The position numbers were made by a program, and so were the translations under genes. From Sternotherus odoratus (lineage: Eukaryota; Chordata; Testudines; Kinosternidae): DNA of 64,000 nucleotides. Each line of letters begins with the position of its first letter. The stretch's first letter is position 1. The DNA lies in the NCBI GenBank assembly GCA_032164245.1, contig JAVMKO010000003.1:62628390-62692389 (forward strand), in the 5' to 3' direction. Of the stretch, positions 1-12,169 are shown piece after piece. Below the pieces are notes generated by a model. The model saw only the letters and a list, made by a program, of their open reading frames with translations, was not told where the DNA came from and did no database searches.

Positions 1-639
1 GTAACGTTAATTGTGAATTTCCTGAGCTTATACATCTTATTTTCAGGAAAAACTACAGTAGACCTAAAATATAGATTTACTCAGAACTGTAGTGATGTTG
101 GAAATTCTGTTTCATGAAGGATTTTAATATTTTTTAAAAGAGGACCGAAACCTGTATATTTTAAAATTCTCCACAGAAGATTATGGAAAAAATGTTTTCA
201 GTCAAACTGGCTTGTTTCAACAGAACTGACAAATTTCATTTTGATTGTGCCCTTTAAGGTTTTAAATTATAGAATTATAATTATAATTATTATAATTATT
301 AAATCATTTTTTGTTCCAAAATTGTTGAAATGGGATGTCTGGAAAATTTTGAAATTTTGGCAAATTTTGGCAAAATAGATATGATTTTGCAAAAAACTGC
401 ATTCTCCAAACACCAAATGGTTCAGTTGAAGTTCTTCAAACCACCTATAATTTTACTTTTAATATTTGATACGTACTTGTCAGCCTACTTCAGTGGCTCA
501 CCGCTGAGAATGCCAGATTCAGGACATACTGCTAAGTAGTAAGGCAGATTTACGATAAACTGGTGATTATTCAATCAAATCTTTTGTTACTTGTTTGGCA
601 TAATCTAAACTTCTGTCTCACCACTTTAGTTAACAAGCA
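1..639. other. Unannotated AT-rich sequence
   Basis: AT-rich DNA with a short A/T-only palindromic stretch around 268-303. The one reading frame here (330-539) has no recognisable domain. I see no repeat family, exon or RNA gene. Confidence 0.5.
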
Positions 640-1465
640 GTCAAAGAGGCAGTCTCCTTAGGCATTCCAGCCCTTATCTCACCACCACAGAGACACTGGA
701 CTGTATGATGGTTACCGAAAACCAGTTTAATCACATGTAGGGTCCCTCTAATCCCAAGAGATCAGCCACTTAGCCAGGTCAATATATAACTCAGATCTTA
801 CCCAATAAGCATGCTAATGCCATCTTTTAGTAAACATTTGATAAAATAAACAAAGAAGAGAGTTAATAATGGTTAAAAGATCATACACATACAAATATTT
901 GCAAAGGCCTTATATCAGGTTTGTAGCAGTGATGGAACAGTTTACTGGCTTATAAGGTCTCTCTGGTAAATTCCAAAAGATGGGAAGGTCCTCAGTCCAT
1001 AATGCAATATGTTCCTTTTAGTTGTAAATCCACAATCCAGACAACAAGGGCAGGAAAGAGATAAGATGGAATCATCTCCGAGATCTTTTATATCCTTTGC
1101 CATGTGCCTGAAAATCTATTGTTTCAAACTGAGCTCACAGTTAAATTTGTGGAAAGTTACTAGCACAGGATGGAGTCCATGGTCACATGAGCACATCACC
1201 TCTCCTTATGTGGCCTGATGACTCACAAGGGCAGTCATTGCCCTGATCTGTACTGAGGCATCACAAGAAAAGCTATCTTGGCAGAAAGAAAAGCGTCTAT
1301 GTTCCATGGGGAATGCAAAAGGAGGGTTTTGGGTGGCTCATGTTTTAATTTGTTTATCTGTACATTTCTGGATGGCTGGTGTTGGTTGCCTTTATTTCCC
1401 CTTGGAAAGATGAACCTGGGATTTTTGTATTGTATTTTAATTGTTAAACACATTATAAATTAATA
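640..1465 (-). mobile_element. Probable ERV-type LTR, antisense
   Basis: On the minus strand this resembles a solo LTR family common in turtles, recalled from memory. A minus-strand TATA-like motif (TATAAAAG) lies near 1085-1095 and serves as the expected U3/R landmark. No exact TG...CA ends or target duplication could be fixed, so both boundaries are approximate. Small reading frames inside it (1009-1218, 1235-1453, 1278-1463) look accidental. It could instead be part of an unrelated decayed repeat. Confidence 0.45.
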
Positions 1466-3829
1466 ATTTTGTGGGAAGGCATAGATGAGTTGGTGCGGAA
1501 CAGTTTAAAACCAGAACTGAGAGGTGAAGCCAAAAAGTCCTATAAAATTGGTCTTTAACTCATAAATTCAGGGCAGACTACTCCAATAGACTGTGATCCT
1601 TAGGAATGGGTAACAATTCTCAGTAGTGCTACCTGGCTTTTGTTGTCTGAAGTTATATAACAAGAATGAATCAACTTCTAAATGCTGCTGGGAGAAGCAC
1701 TATTATATTGATCCTGGGTTAATCAGTCACAGGACCTACAGCTCTTTATATAGGCAATTTTTAGTTAAAATCTCAATAAGTATCTTTAAAATATGATGTT
1801 TAAAATTTAAAAAGAAATAACCCATCTGTCAAATAATGGTCTGCTCACTTATTTTTACTCTTCATTGAACAAAATTGACTTATATCATATGAAACCTATG
1901 CTATGATGGTAATTGACAGGACCTATTCTCCCTTGATGTTTGCATCTAACTCCATTAATGTTAAAGGAATAATGCATGCATTCTGTCAAGGGGAGAACAG
2001 ACACAATAATTGCTTTAGGGAACAATCGCAGAAAGAGCTCTTTAATTTTTAACCTCATGAATTTTTGTTTTTCTTCTAAAAATAAGAAGCATTTTCATCT
2101 GTGTTCTAATGTACAGTGTAACATTTTATCAATAACTTGATAATAAAAACATGAGGTTAAGTGCCATGGTTAAAAATGCCCTCTTGGAAAAGATCTTTTA
2201 GTCCATTAAACTGCTATTTATTTGTCACCTACACAGTCCCTCTGTTATTGTTGAATATTTTACTTTTTTCCAGTAATATGCCTCTTTTTATTTCATTAGT
2301 CTAAATGGATCTCTTTTCTAAGAGAGAAAAAATATCTTTCAACATCCATATTTTCAACACATGTACAGGAGAAAAGACAGCCAGTGATAAAAGGCACCTT
2401 TGCCCCCAGTTGCCCTAGGAAATCATTTAATCCAGTTTTGTTGAGAGTTGTGTGACAGATTGGTATCAAATTAAAGTACTTGGAATGAAAGAAGCTTTTT
2501 TGAATAAACCCCTTTGATCTCATTGTCACAAAAGTGAAGATCTTATGTCAAACAGTTACCTGATTTGACTGAAGATAAATCATATAACACTTAGGCTCTC
2601 CTCTCCTTCCAAAGTAAATATCTTGACTTTCTAATTATGTTGCACTCAGAGCAAAAAGAACTTATAGCTACAATATTTTTGGTTTGTGTTTTGTTGAATT
2701 CAATCTCAGTAGAATTAGATCAAAATGCCTTTTGGGGTATGTTCTGCTGATGTCCACGCCTACTCCTCAAAAGCTTCTCTGCCTGCTTCTGAGGCACTTG
2801 CCTCATGGATGATGCTTTGAATGCTATTCCCCAGAAGTCTTGGGACAACCAGTGTCTAGAAGGTTCCAGACTGTTGGTGTCCCTGTCCCTCTGTTAGATC
2901 AAGATGAAGAACTGTTACTTCATGAGTCAAATGGACACCCCAGTTTCTGGTGAGTTTCAGAATAGTCATCAGATTCTTCTGATACCAAACTAATCTACAC
3001 CGTAGTTAATTACTGTGCATATGGAGTCAAGAAATCATCTTCCCAGAATGCCCTAGCCTTTTTTCCACACCCCATCCAAGCACCTGCACATCAATGACGA
3101 TAAAGGAGAGCAAGTCATTGCTCAGGCCGAGGAGCAGGATACCAGCTCACAGCTGCTCTTGTTGATGTTCTGTTCAGTACAGATCTTATGCCTGCCTGAA
3201 ATGTGGTGTCTGATCTCCTTCCAAAGACTAAATAAAACAAATTAACTAGCATCTGTCACATATAGTTTATTCTCCCTGGTCAGAGGAATAGAGAAATGTG
3301 TTTGTGTGTAGTAGGCAGGTGGAAGGGAGGCCAGAGGGTTTTGTTGGTTGTTTTTTAAAGTTGATGTGGTATTTGCCTGTGTCCTGGACTGGGGAATTCA
3401 CTCCCACTGATATAACTATCTCAAATCTCTCCATTGTCCAGCCCAAATAGCACCATTCTTCGACTTCCTTTCCAAACAAAAGCAAACTGTCCTGGACTAT
3501 AGAATGAGAATTCCAAGAATCCTGTCTCATGAAAAGATGAACTTCACCTTTGCAGGTAGCAATTCCATTGCTCCAAAAGAGAGGAGTTGTCAATAAAGTT
3601 TGAGGTCCAATATTCTATGGGAAATCAGCAAAGTACAAGTTTGAGGGGCTCACAGTTAGAGATGGACAAGCATTGTCAATCAGAAAGATTTTCTGAAGGG
3701 AAAGTACCTTTTTCTCAAAATCAACTTTTTACATGGCTATAGAACTTTAGTCTTAAATCAGGCTGACAAAATGGAGTGTGGAGCATGTTTTTTTATGATC
3801 ACTATACCAAGGCATGGCAGAGCCTACCT
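1466..3829. other. Unannotated sequence
   Basis: No recognised gene or repeat. The segment 2720-3600 is less AT-rich than its surroundings, and an AATAAA-like motif occurs near 3230. The 108-residue minus-strand frame at 3267-3593 shows no domain. The segment could be a decayed repeat, a processed pseudogene or unique intergenic DNA. Confidence 0.4.
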
Positions 3830-4794
3830 TTGCAGCACTCCCTTGTGGCCTGCCATGACACTACTCACCCTACATCAGTTTCCCTCAAGGTCTTCAGTGG
3901 TTAGCAGCTGCCTCCAACATGGTCCAATGCTGTGGTGACTTAGCCCTCTAGCTAAAGTACATCAAATTTCATCAAAGTATCCAAGTTCTAAAACAAAATG
4001 CAGTTAACTATGAATTCTGCCAGGGATCATCAGTCACCATTGTATGAAGGCTTCCTGCCAGAGCCTTTCTGCACTTGGCAACTCCTCACCATGGCTAGAT
4101 TTGAGACCTTGGTCAATACTGGTCCCACCAGAGGATTCCAGTCCTTGGCTGGCCACAGACATTCTACTTAGGGTCTGCTTTTCTCAAGTTAATACTCACC
4201 AGCACTCCCTTTCTCTAGCCTGCTTTCCCTCATGGAGGCTCTGTCAGGCAATCATTTCCCCCAGCACTCCAGGCAAGGTGCTGAAAATGAATTTAAACAA
4301 TAGTCCCAAAAAACAAAAAAGGATTTTCTATCTGCCTGAGCTACCATTAGAGCCTAATGGTTCAAAGATCACTGACTCTCTGGATTTTCTCCCCAAAGAT
4401 CCAGCTCCTACCCAAGCTGCTAACCATCAGGGTTTCCTCTCTGAGTCCTTCCCTCAGGCTGGTTCTCCACAGGTTGAATTTTTATTCCCAGTTTATGGGC
4501 AGGTTCACTGTCTGGAGGCTGGCCTTCTCCAGGGTCCACTGCAGGATTCTCTTTCTCTCCAGCTATCTTCTTCTTTCAGGGCTAGTCACATGAGACTACC
4601 TCAGTCCTGCAACCTTTCTCCCCAGTTTAGCTCTCAGAGCCTGTATAAAAATCACCTGACTCCTTTTCAGCTGGGTCTACTAATTGATCCATTCCATCTG
4701 ATTCCTGATCAATCAAAATTAGCCGGGGTCAGAGTAAGATTTCCTTGGTAGGCAAGGCTGAATGTGACTCCCCTTAAAAGGCCAACTAGCCTAT
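3830..4794 (-). mobile_element. Probable solo LTR, antisense
   Basis: Read on the minus strand, the sequence begins TGTCATAGGC at about 4794 and has a TTTTTATACAGG TATA-like motif near 4640. An AATAAA polyadenylation signal lies at 4481-4486 (TTTATT on the plus strand), giving a plausible U3-R-U5 order. The 3' end is uncertain. A CAAGG word occurs both near 3890-3900 and just after 4794, so a 5-bp duplication is possible but the left end lacks the usual dinucleotide. A 235-residue plus-strand frame at 4044-4751 lies opposite the LTR and is not a gene. Confidence 0.5.
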
Positions 4795-5325
4795 GACACA
4801 AGGTTAGATTGTGGAAATATCAGTGGGAAGGTAGAAGCATTTCAAGAACTATCTGAGACACTTCTTCTCTCAGTAGTATCTTCCATCCATGTATCAAAGC
4901 AGAAGAAGCCTCTATGTCTTTCTGGCAATAGCACTAATTCTGGATGACCAGATAGCAGAAATGGGTGGCCTTAGCTGGTTAGCAAATTTTGGATGTCTCT
5001 CTTGAGCAAGGATCTGGCTACCATTTATGATTCTCTCTACCTGGGTTTGAGCCTGGAAACAATACAGAGGCTGCCTTCATCTTGTGCAAAATATGGTGGC
5101 ACTCATTCTTAATAGTTCAGGCACATCAGTTCTGGGCTTTTCACTTTCCACTGTCTACCAGTCGTCATCCGACTCCCCCTCCCCACCCCCCCCTTCACCT
5201 CAATCTCCAAAGTCATCAAGAGATCAGGCCCAAGCTACCAATACATCTCTTCATGCACAAGATGGTAAAATAGTTGTGATCCACTGGGATAATACCAATT
5301 AATCCCAGGGTGAAATGGACTATGT
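4795..5325. other. Unannotated sequence
   Basis: Nothing recognisable. A C-rich patch at about 5170-5200 inflates two short reading frames. Confidence 0.4.
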
Positions 5326-5680
5326 CAGAGATGGCCAAACTTACTAAACCTCTGAGCAGCATATAACAATCTTCAAAAGTTTGAGAGCCAGGACATGTCT
5401 CCCAGGGCTTTGGGCTTCAGATCTGCAGTGGGGTGGTGAGGCTAAGGGCTTCTTCCTCATGAGGTCAGGGGATCTTGGAGCTTCAACCCCACAGGGTGTT
5501 CCTGTTGGGTCTCAGGGCTGAAAACCCAAGACCTCCCTCCCTGCTGGTCAGAAGTCCCTAACCCCACCGCCTCACCACAAGCAGGAACCACCCCGGGGGG
5601 AGGGGGGGAGGCTCTGAGAACTGCACTTTAACTGTAAAAGAGCCACACGTGGCTCACAAGCTACAGTTTGGCCACCCTTG
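5326..5680. mobile_element. Non-autonomous hAT-like element (355 bp)
   Basis: The left end reads CAGAGATGGCCAAACTTACT. The right end, reverse-complemented, reads CAAGGGTGGCCAAACTGTAG, so the two share a GGCCAAACT core. The interior is GC-rich and carries no transposase. Possible 8-bp flanks (GACTATGT and GGCTACAA) match at only 4 of 8 positions, so the target duplication is not convincing. The class is inferred from the CAG...CTG-like ends. Confidence 0.65.
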
Positions 5681-6104
5681 GGCTACAATCAGAAATAAAG
5701 GTTATATTAGTCTTTATTCACCTTCTTTTCTCTACTGCTTTTCTTACACTTACCTAAACTGATTGTTTGCTATGGAAAATGAAGAGCACAATGAAAAATA
5801 TCATGGGGGATTATATAATTTGAGATTTTACCTCTGGAATTTAAGCAGAATTTGCCTTTGGATGAATATTGTTGAGAATAAGAAACTGAAAACAAATAGA
5901 CAAAGAGTTTATGAACAGGAACAGTTTCAATATAAAATTTCACAGAATGGCTCAGGCACAGGTCCATTTATGGTAGTTTATACCAGGAACAAAATTCTCA
6001 CTTCTCAAAAAAACCTCAAAAGATGTCCTAACTTTCAAGATTTTACTGTAAGTGATGAATGATGAAAAATAATCAGTCATCCGTATCCAACAAATTATAT
6101 TGAC
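5681..6104. other. Unannotated sequence
   Basis: Contains a 99-residue plus-strand frame (5763-6062) without a recognisable domain. The sequence is AT-rich and I see no repeat family. Confidence 0.35.
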
Positions 6105-6175
6105 TCATAGAAATGTAGGGCTGGAAGGCACTTTGAGAGGTCATCCAAGCACTAAAACCAATTGCCACTGATGTT
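6105..6175 (-). mobile_element. CR1 LINE 3'-end scrap
   Basis: The plus strand starts with the reverse complement of the CR1 3' tail (TCATAGAAATGTAGGGCTGG). It continues with the typical 'aggtcatcc' stretch before decaying. This is a severely 5'-truncated copy lying on the minus strand. Confidence 0.65.
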
Positions 6176-6829
6176 GATTGATGTCTGAATTCAGAGTCCA
6201 TCACCACAAAGATGAACATTTTAGTGACAATGATTGAAGAATTTGAAAAATCTGGATGTAAATGGACCCATACAGAATCTGACTTCATAAATTAACTAAT
6301 GGAACATGATCACATGCTGTGACTTGAGTTTCAGTACTCCTGGCTTCCAGCATCTCACCAAAATATTTACTTTTGTTTTTTGCCAAAAATATGGAAAATT
6401 TTAAGATGATTTATGTCACATTAGTTTATTTCCCAATTCAGGCTGCCTCTGAAGAATGAATTAGGACTTAATAAGGACTTAATGTATCCATCCTTCTCTA
6501 ACTACTCTGTGAATTTTTCAAAAATTACCTGCGGATGTGTAGATAACAGTGGTGGATTGAGTTATACTAAAAATCCTGTAGCCGCAACATTTTTTTTCTT
6601 TAAACCTCAATTCTTATCAATAATTTTCTATATATTGTAATTATCTGATGCGGCCCCTTATTAACCTATAGGACTTCTACTTGCAGGTCAATAAGTAAAA
6701 TAACCATTTACCTATAAAATCTTGGACTTGGTATAACTGAAAGTAATGCTCTGCATTCACACATTGACATAAGGTGAAGAAGAGAGCTATAGCTGTCTTA
6801 AAAACCCATAAAAGAATAAAGTTAAAGTG

Positions 6830-7135
6830 ACTATGAGCACAGTTACCAACTTTCAGCTTTCTCCATGGGATGCTCAATACCCTCTCCTTCCCCAAGGCTC
6901 TGCTCCCATCCTGCCTCTTCCTGCCCCCTCCTCCAAGCGTGCCTCACCCTTGCTCCACCTCTTCCTGATTCAGCTCCTCTCCCTCCACCTGAGAGCCCCC
7001 TGCCTGCCACTGAACAGCTGATCAGTTATGAGTGAGAGGCACTGGGGAGGGGAGGAGCTGATTGGAGTGAGAGGGACTGTCAAACATCTGATCAGCGGGT
7101 GACTGCTGAGTACTGAGCACCCACTATTTTTCCCA
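6830..7135. repeat. GC-rich interspersed repeat, second copy of the 10.5-kb outer repeat
   Basis: A pyrimidine-rich half (6865-7010) is followed by a purine-rich half centred on CAGCTGATCAG. It ends in a 'gagcaccc' motif near 7115-7125. The order and wording match the repeat that flanks the hAT insertion at 10648-11519, in the same orientation. I think this is a non-autonomous DNA element. Its ends and class are not resolved. Confidence 0.45.
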
Positions 7136-7359
7136 TACAGATAGCATAATCATATTCAGCAAATCATAACCTTTCCATTGACATCTTACATGACACATTT
7201 AATACAAGATTTGTTGTGAATATATAACAGTGGTTTCAACAATGATCTATATGGTTATATTTTAATCAGATAATGTCACAGAGGTCTAAGTAAAAAATCA
7301 TGCCTAAATTATAGGGATGAGTGACAGGCAGGCTACAATGGTGGCATTGTCCACAATGA

Positions 7360-7680
7360 CTGAAAAATTAGTTATTGGGGTGGAACTTGGAGGGGAAGCT
7401 AAAGAGCTCTGTTTTAGGCATGTTGAGCATGAGCTGACAGCTCAACATCCATGAGGAGATATCAGAGACAGGCCAAGATTTTAATTTGGAGAGAAAGACA
7501 GTTCTGGGGAAGAGGGGACCTGTGAGTCATCAGCATAGAAATGGTGGCTGAATTCGTGTTTCTGGATGAGACTATCCAGAGATAAGGTGTAGAGGAGGAA
7601 GAGAAAGAGACAAAGGACAGAGACCTATGGAACTCCCATGGAAAGTTAGAAGGGGGATGAGGAGGATTCTGCTAGGACAT
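7360..7680. repeat. Candidate ancient interspersed repeat
   Basis: A purine-rich stretch (for example 'gtagaggaggaagagaaagag' and then 'cagagacctatggaactccca') resembles an old repeat seen in several amniote genomes. The family name is not certain. It has no coding capacity. Confidence 0.3.
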
Positions 7681-10460
7681 GCTGAAGGACCGATTAATAG
7701 CTACAATAATCTCACTAAAGTGATTCCTTTTTTATAGACAAATATGCGTAACTTGGAGGTCAGTTGCTCATACGGAGCTATATAATGAAAAAAGAGTGTA
7801 AGATTTGCTGCAAAAGTGGTGGTCTACTTGACTATACAATTTTGTCCTAAATATACTGCAAAGACATCAGAAACATTGTAACAACTATATAATCTCATTT
7901 ACGCTACTTTCAATATATGTTGGGAGTTGTGTCAATCCCTAATAAAATGTAAAGGCAGCATAAAATTATAAAAAATGAAGTTAAGAAATGATGGTGTACA
8001 GTTTCTCTTTCCCTTTTTCTCAAAATCATGGAAATATTACATTATAGAAATTGCTTCTCTAGATCCATCAAATCTGATTGAGCCTTTCACCTTTCTTGAA
8101 GGTATTTAATAGCCTTAATACTTCAAAATGAGAAGAACTATATAGCAATTTACAAACTCTGATAATGGATCTCTAATGGCATGCTTAAGCTTTTATTCTC
8201 AACTTCAGCTCGTGGCATGTCCACATGAAATCATCCTTGATAAATTAGTGTCTTTAACCATTTAAAATTTTATATTTTGGCATTAAATTTTCAAGCAGTT
8301 TGGTGCTATAACAATGATACTATGAGGACCTTATAGTGATTAATAACATGTTTATTATCATACCAATTATCTCAAAAACCTAGACTGCTAGACTTTGAAG
8401 ACAACCCATTTTTACTCTTTTCATTGAATAATCTGACTGCAAATTGAGCATTTGCAGGAACTTAAAATAAAGCTTTCTTGTGGAAACCTGAACTAACCTC
8501 AAGCTAATTAGTTTTCCTGACCTTCATGACTTCCATATAGTGAAAAAAGCAATAGCATGTGAAGCAGAACATATTTCCCTGTTTATGGAGCATTATGATT
8601 ATTTTCTTTAGCCATTTTAAGTTAATGGATGGTTATGCAAATTAGATATAATATGAAATATAACACATCCAAATATAGCTATTACTTTGAACCCTGGGGA
8701 AAATCCTTATGATTTTTAAAAGTGTTTCTTTAAGACAAGGCTAAGACATCTCAGCTAATGTCAACATGTGGGGGGGGGAGGCAATTTTAAGAGGTTGGAA
8801 GGTCTCTTTTAGAGTACATTAGAGAAATGATGACCCCATTCTGCTACTGTCAACAACTAAATCTAAATCCCACATGTCAACAAACAAATAAAGTGAGATC
8901 CTTTTTGGAAGTGTTTTAATCCCAAAGTGTTGGCAGTTGGCAGCATGTTTTAGCAGCAAAGCTTTTAGAGCTGGAAAATCCTATCTTTTGGCATGATTTT
9001 TTTCTTAAGCATAACTGAGTTCTGCAATGGCAGCAGATTGCCATGTGAGGCATCTAATCATGATACCTCTGTAGTTGCAAGGCCGTAGAAGAGATGAACA
9101 ATGCTAAGAGTCAGGTTCCCTAGCAAAGAAGTTTCTGTAACAAGGGATCCGCTTCTGCCAGCTTCCTTCACATTGGAGTACCTTACCCCATCGGTAGTGT
9201 TTTGAGGTCAGGTCCTCATCACAGATAAGGCTACTTGGAAATGCTCTGGAGGCACCAAGCAGTCTTTGGAGGTACTTGGGGATTCTCCTGCTGCAGTGGG
9301 ATCCTCTGCTGGTGTAGCTCTAGCATAGCTGGCTCTATTCAGTCCCTCCCAGTTCCCAGTGTAAGGGCATATGAGGCATGTGGTCAGAGTCAGATTAGAA
9401 TCTCTAAAGCTGATATATTTTTTTTCAGCATCTGAATCAGCACCCTCCACTTCCCTGAGGTTCATAAAAGTGACATAGAGACACCTTCCACCCCCCCTTC
9501 CCCTGCCCGCCATGTGTTTCCTGGAGTGGAAAGTGGCTAAACCTGGGAATTAGGCCACATTATTTACTTACTACCTTAAGTAAATGCACAGTTGAACTAT
9601 GATCCTACGGTTGAACCATGATCAGGCTAAACTAAATATCTGATGAATATTTTGAGAATGTACAGCGTTATACAGCTAGGCTCCATGGCATACAAAGATC
9701 CTGCATTTAGCATAGAGGTTCCCCAATTCATGCCCACTCATCTCTGCTGTATAGATATTGACTTCAGAGGCCCAAAGTGTTAAAGGTGCTTATAAACTCT
9801 TTCATTGTCCCAGATTAAGCAGTGATTGGTAGGTTCAGGGTTCTTTTAAAGAGAGGCTTTGGTTTTACTCCGTTACTTTGCAACTACCCAAAAGTAGTTT
9901 TGTAAAATTAAAAACATATTGATTGAAACACAAGAAGGAACAAGAAACTAAAACAGACATTTATATGAAATTGTGGTTGAGTGATTGTGCAAAACAGAGT
10001 CAAAACCTTGAAAGACTTTTGGAGGCAAAATATCAGAGTCTGTTATTTTTAGAGGAACCTTTCTTTGATGAAAAAGAAAAGGTTAATTTTCCTATCAGTT
10101 TTGATGTGTAGAGAGCATTTACTTATTCTGTTCTTAACAAACAGTCAGCCACAAGATAGAGGAGAGTCAGGACAGAAAAGCTGGTGAAACACCGCTTTCA
10201 TTGATGACTTTGGACCATAGTCTACAATCTAGTCAGAGATATCATATGATTGGAACTTTTCTTCTTAGACAAGGCAGGCTTGGATGAATACAGCACAGCT
10301 GACATCAGGATTCAGTAAGAAGCCAAGAAAGTAAGAGATATGACAGAAGAAAAGAAAAATGGTAGAAGGGGGACAGAAAACAACACAACAGGGGAAGGGA
10401 AAGCAACACAGGATCTTACATGCCGCTGCAGCACAGAAAATTAGATATCCCCACTGATGC
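7681..10460. other. Unannotated AT-rich sequence
   Basis: Mostly AT-rich unique-looking DNA, with a short G run near 8770. A moderately GC-rich patch at 9100-9530 gives two overlapping short frames in opposite directions, neither with a domain. No exon, RNA gene or repeat was recognised. Confidence 0.4.
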
Positions 10461-10908
10461 ACTGAACATAGGAGCCCACTCTGTGACTGCTTCAGCTCTG
10501 GAGCACCCCCGTAAAAAAATTGGCAGGTGCTTAGCACCAAATGGCAGCCAGCTCCCCCACACCTCTCCAGCTAGTGGCCTTGCAGATCAACTCCTCCACC
10601 CCCCGCCCTCCATCCCAGTTCCTACCTCCTGCCACAATCAGCTATTGCAGGGGTCTGCAACCTTTACCACTCAAAGAGCCATTTGGACCCGTTTCCCACA
10701 GTAAAGAAAACACTGGGAGCCACAAAACCCTTTTGACATTTAAAATGAAATAACACTGCATATAACGTTTTTTTTGCCTTTATGCTATGTATAAACAAAC
10801 TATAATGTGTTGCATTTATGAAATCAATGAACGACTGCAGAGAAAACAAGATTACATTTCTGCATGCAACAAAACATTTTGAGCTCCGAAAAAAAGACGT
10901 TCCTTCCC

Positions 10909-11160
10909 TCCCTCCCCCCCCTCCGGCCGTGCTCTCGCTCTTCTTCCTCCCCCCCCTTCCTCCCCCCCGCTCCGGCCGTGCTCTCACTCTTCTTCCCTCC
11001 CCCTCCCCTCCAGCCGTGCTCTCGCTCTTCTTCCTCCCCCCCCCCGCTCCCCCCCGCTCCGGCCGTGCTCTCGCTCTTCTTCCCTCCCCCTCCCCTCCGG
11101 CCGTGCTCTCGCTCTTCTTCCTCCCCCCCCCCCCCCCCGGCCGTGCTTTCACTCCCCCCC
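10909..11160. repeat. Minisatellite with alternating 49/38-bp units
   Basis: The word CCGGCCGTG, with a CCAGCCGTG variant, starts at 10923, 10972, 11010, 11059, 11097 and 11137. Spacings are therefore 49, 38, 49, 38 and 40 bp, which indicates an 87-bp higher-order unit. Each unit continues 'ctctcgctcttcttcc' followed by a C/T-rich spacer of variable length. It lies inside the hAT element. Confidence 0.85.
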
Positions 11161-11164
11161 TCCC

Positions 11165-11345
11165 CCAGCTTGCCTTGCCTTGCCTCGTGCCCCGGCCCCG
11201 GCTCGCTCTTATCCGCCGGCTCCGCCGCGCTTCGCCTCCTGCCCCGGCCCCGGCCCGACTCGCACTTCTCCGCCGGCTCCGCCTCGCCTCGTGCCCCGGC
11301 CCCGGCTCCGCCTCCGTTCTTCTCCCCCGCCCCCGCCGCTCGCCT
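11165..11345. repeat. GC-rich tandem repeat inside the hAT element
   Basis: The phrase 'tgccccggccccggc' recurs about three times with 'ccgccggctccgc' between copies, at roughly 55-65 bp spacing. CpG density is high, so base counts alone would call it a CpG island. It is part of a transposon, not evidence for a promoter. Confidence 0.7.
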
Positions 11346-11740
11346 CTTATTGACCCCGCCCCTCTCTTTCGGCTGCGGCTCCGCGCACTGGTTGGACAGT
11401 GCTGGCGGGCCGCATAGAAAACAGTCTGCGGGCCGGTTAAAATTAGAACACACAGGGAGCCGCATCGGAGGGATGAAAGAGCCGCATGCGGCTCCGGAGC
11501 CGCGGGTTGCAGACCCCTGAGCTATTGCATGGGGCACAGAAGGCTCTGGAAGGAAGGGGGAGGAGCAGGGATGGGGCATGCTCAGGGAAGGGGGGAGAAT
11601 TGGGAAGAAAGAGGCAGGGCAGGGGTGGGGTCTTGGGGGGGAAGGTGGGGGAGGTCCTGGGGGAGAGTGTGGGGTTGAGCACCACCCACACCCCCAGGGC
11701 CAGAGAAAGCTAGCACCTGTGGTGCTGAGGATTGGGTGCC

Positions 11741-12065
11741 ATGATAACATAATAATGACTTTCAGCATTCATGAGTGAAAAAGTTCCTTGAACAAGATTA
11801 AGACCAGCCACACTTCCTTGCAGGAAGAAAGTCCTTCAGATGAGCAAGCTGACCTGAAGTGGTAGTTTGGCAGGGGAGGTGGGAGGAGGGGACTGAACTG
11901 GGTGCAAGGTGGGACAAAGATGAGAGGAAAAGAAAAAAACTGAACTATGTCTTTTTTAGGAACTAAAAAATTAGGAAAGTGGCATCTTAGTTCATCTCCA
12001 TTATTGTTTTGTTCACCAAATAGGCCTAATATCTATCACACCAATTTTGGTCTATTTTGGTCTTC
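11741..12065. other. Unannotated sequence
   Basis: No recognisable gene or repeat. It contains a short G-rich stretch around 11865-11900. Confidence 0.35.
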
Positions 12066-12118
12066 TTTTCAACCAGTTATGGACCCATCTTACAGTAGTT
12101 CCATCTATGTTCAATGAG
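12066..12118 (-). mobile_element. CR1 LINE fragment (short)
   Basis: 'ttcaaccagttatggaccca' followed by 'cttacagtagttccatct' matches the antisense of the CR1 reverse-transcriptase region also seen at 55790-55830 in this window. Only about 50 bp are recognisable. Confidence 0.55.
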
Positions 12119-12169
12119 GCAGTGGTCCCACATAAAACAGCCTCCTTCACTACACAACACTGATTTATT

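Larger units (their letters stand above)
10648..11519. mobile_element. Non-autonomous hAT element (872 bp) with intact ends
   Basis: The ends are perfect 15-bp inverted repeats, CAGGGGTCTGCAACC on the left and its exact complement on the right. They are flanked by an exact 8-bp duplication, AGCTATTG, at 10640-10647 and 11520-11527. Both are hAT hallmarks. The interior encodes no transposase. It consists of an AT-rich left part and an extremely GC/CpG-rich right part made of tandem repeats. The intact duplication suggests a comparatively recent insertion. Long reading frames in several phases here are by-products of the stop-poor GC repeats. Confidence 0.92.
10470..11740. repeat. Older GC-rich repeat split by a hAT insertion
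   Basis: Left half 10470-10639 ('ctctggagcacccccg...' followed by C-rich text). Right half is about 11528-11740, G-rich and ending near 'ggttgagcaccaccca'. The two halves rejoin cleanly if the hAT element and one 8-bp duplication are removed. The same repeat recurs at 6830-7135. Its outer ends are not defined. Confidence 0.5.

Noticed and set aside
4044..4751. 235-residue plus-strand open frame
   Set aside because: It lies opposite a probable antisense LTR, has no domain, and is rich in Ser, Pro and Leu like a random pyrimidine-rich frame.
10900..11400. CpG island marking a host gene promoter
   Set aside because: The CpG-rich block falls wholly between hAT terminal repeats and is made of tandem repeats. 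No exon is found on either side.
10824..11768. 314-residue minus-strand open frame, with 199- and 218-residue frames on the other strand
   Set aside because: All lie in the GC-rich minisatellites of the hAT element. The products are low-complexity repeats of Gly, Arg, Glu, Ser or Pro, and frames are open in several phases at once, as expected of stop-poor arrays.
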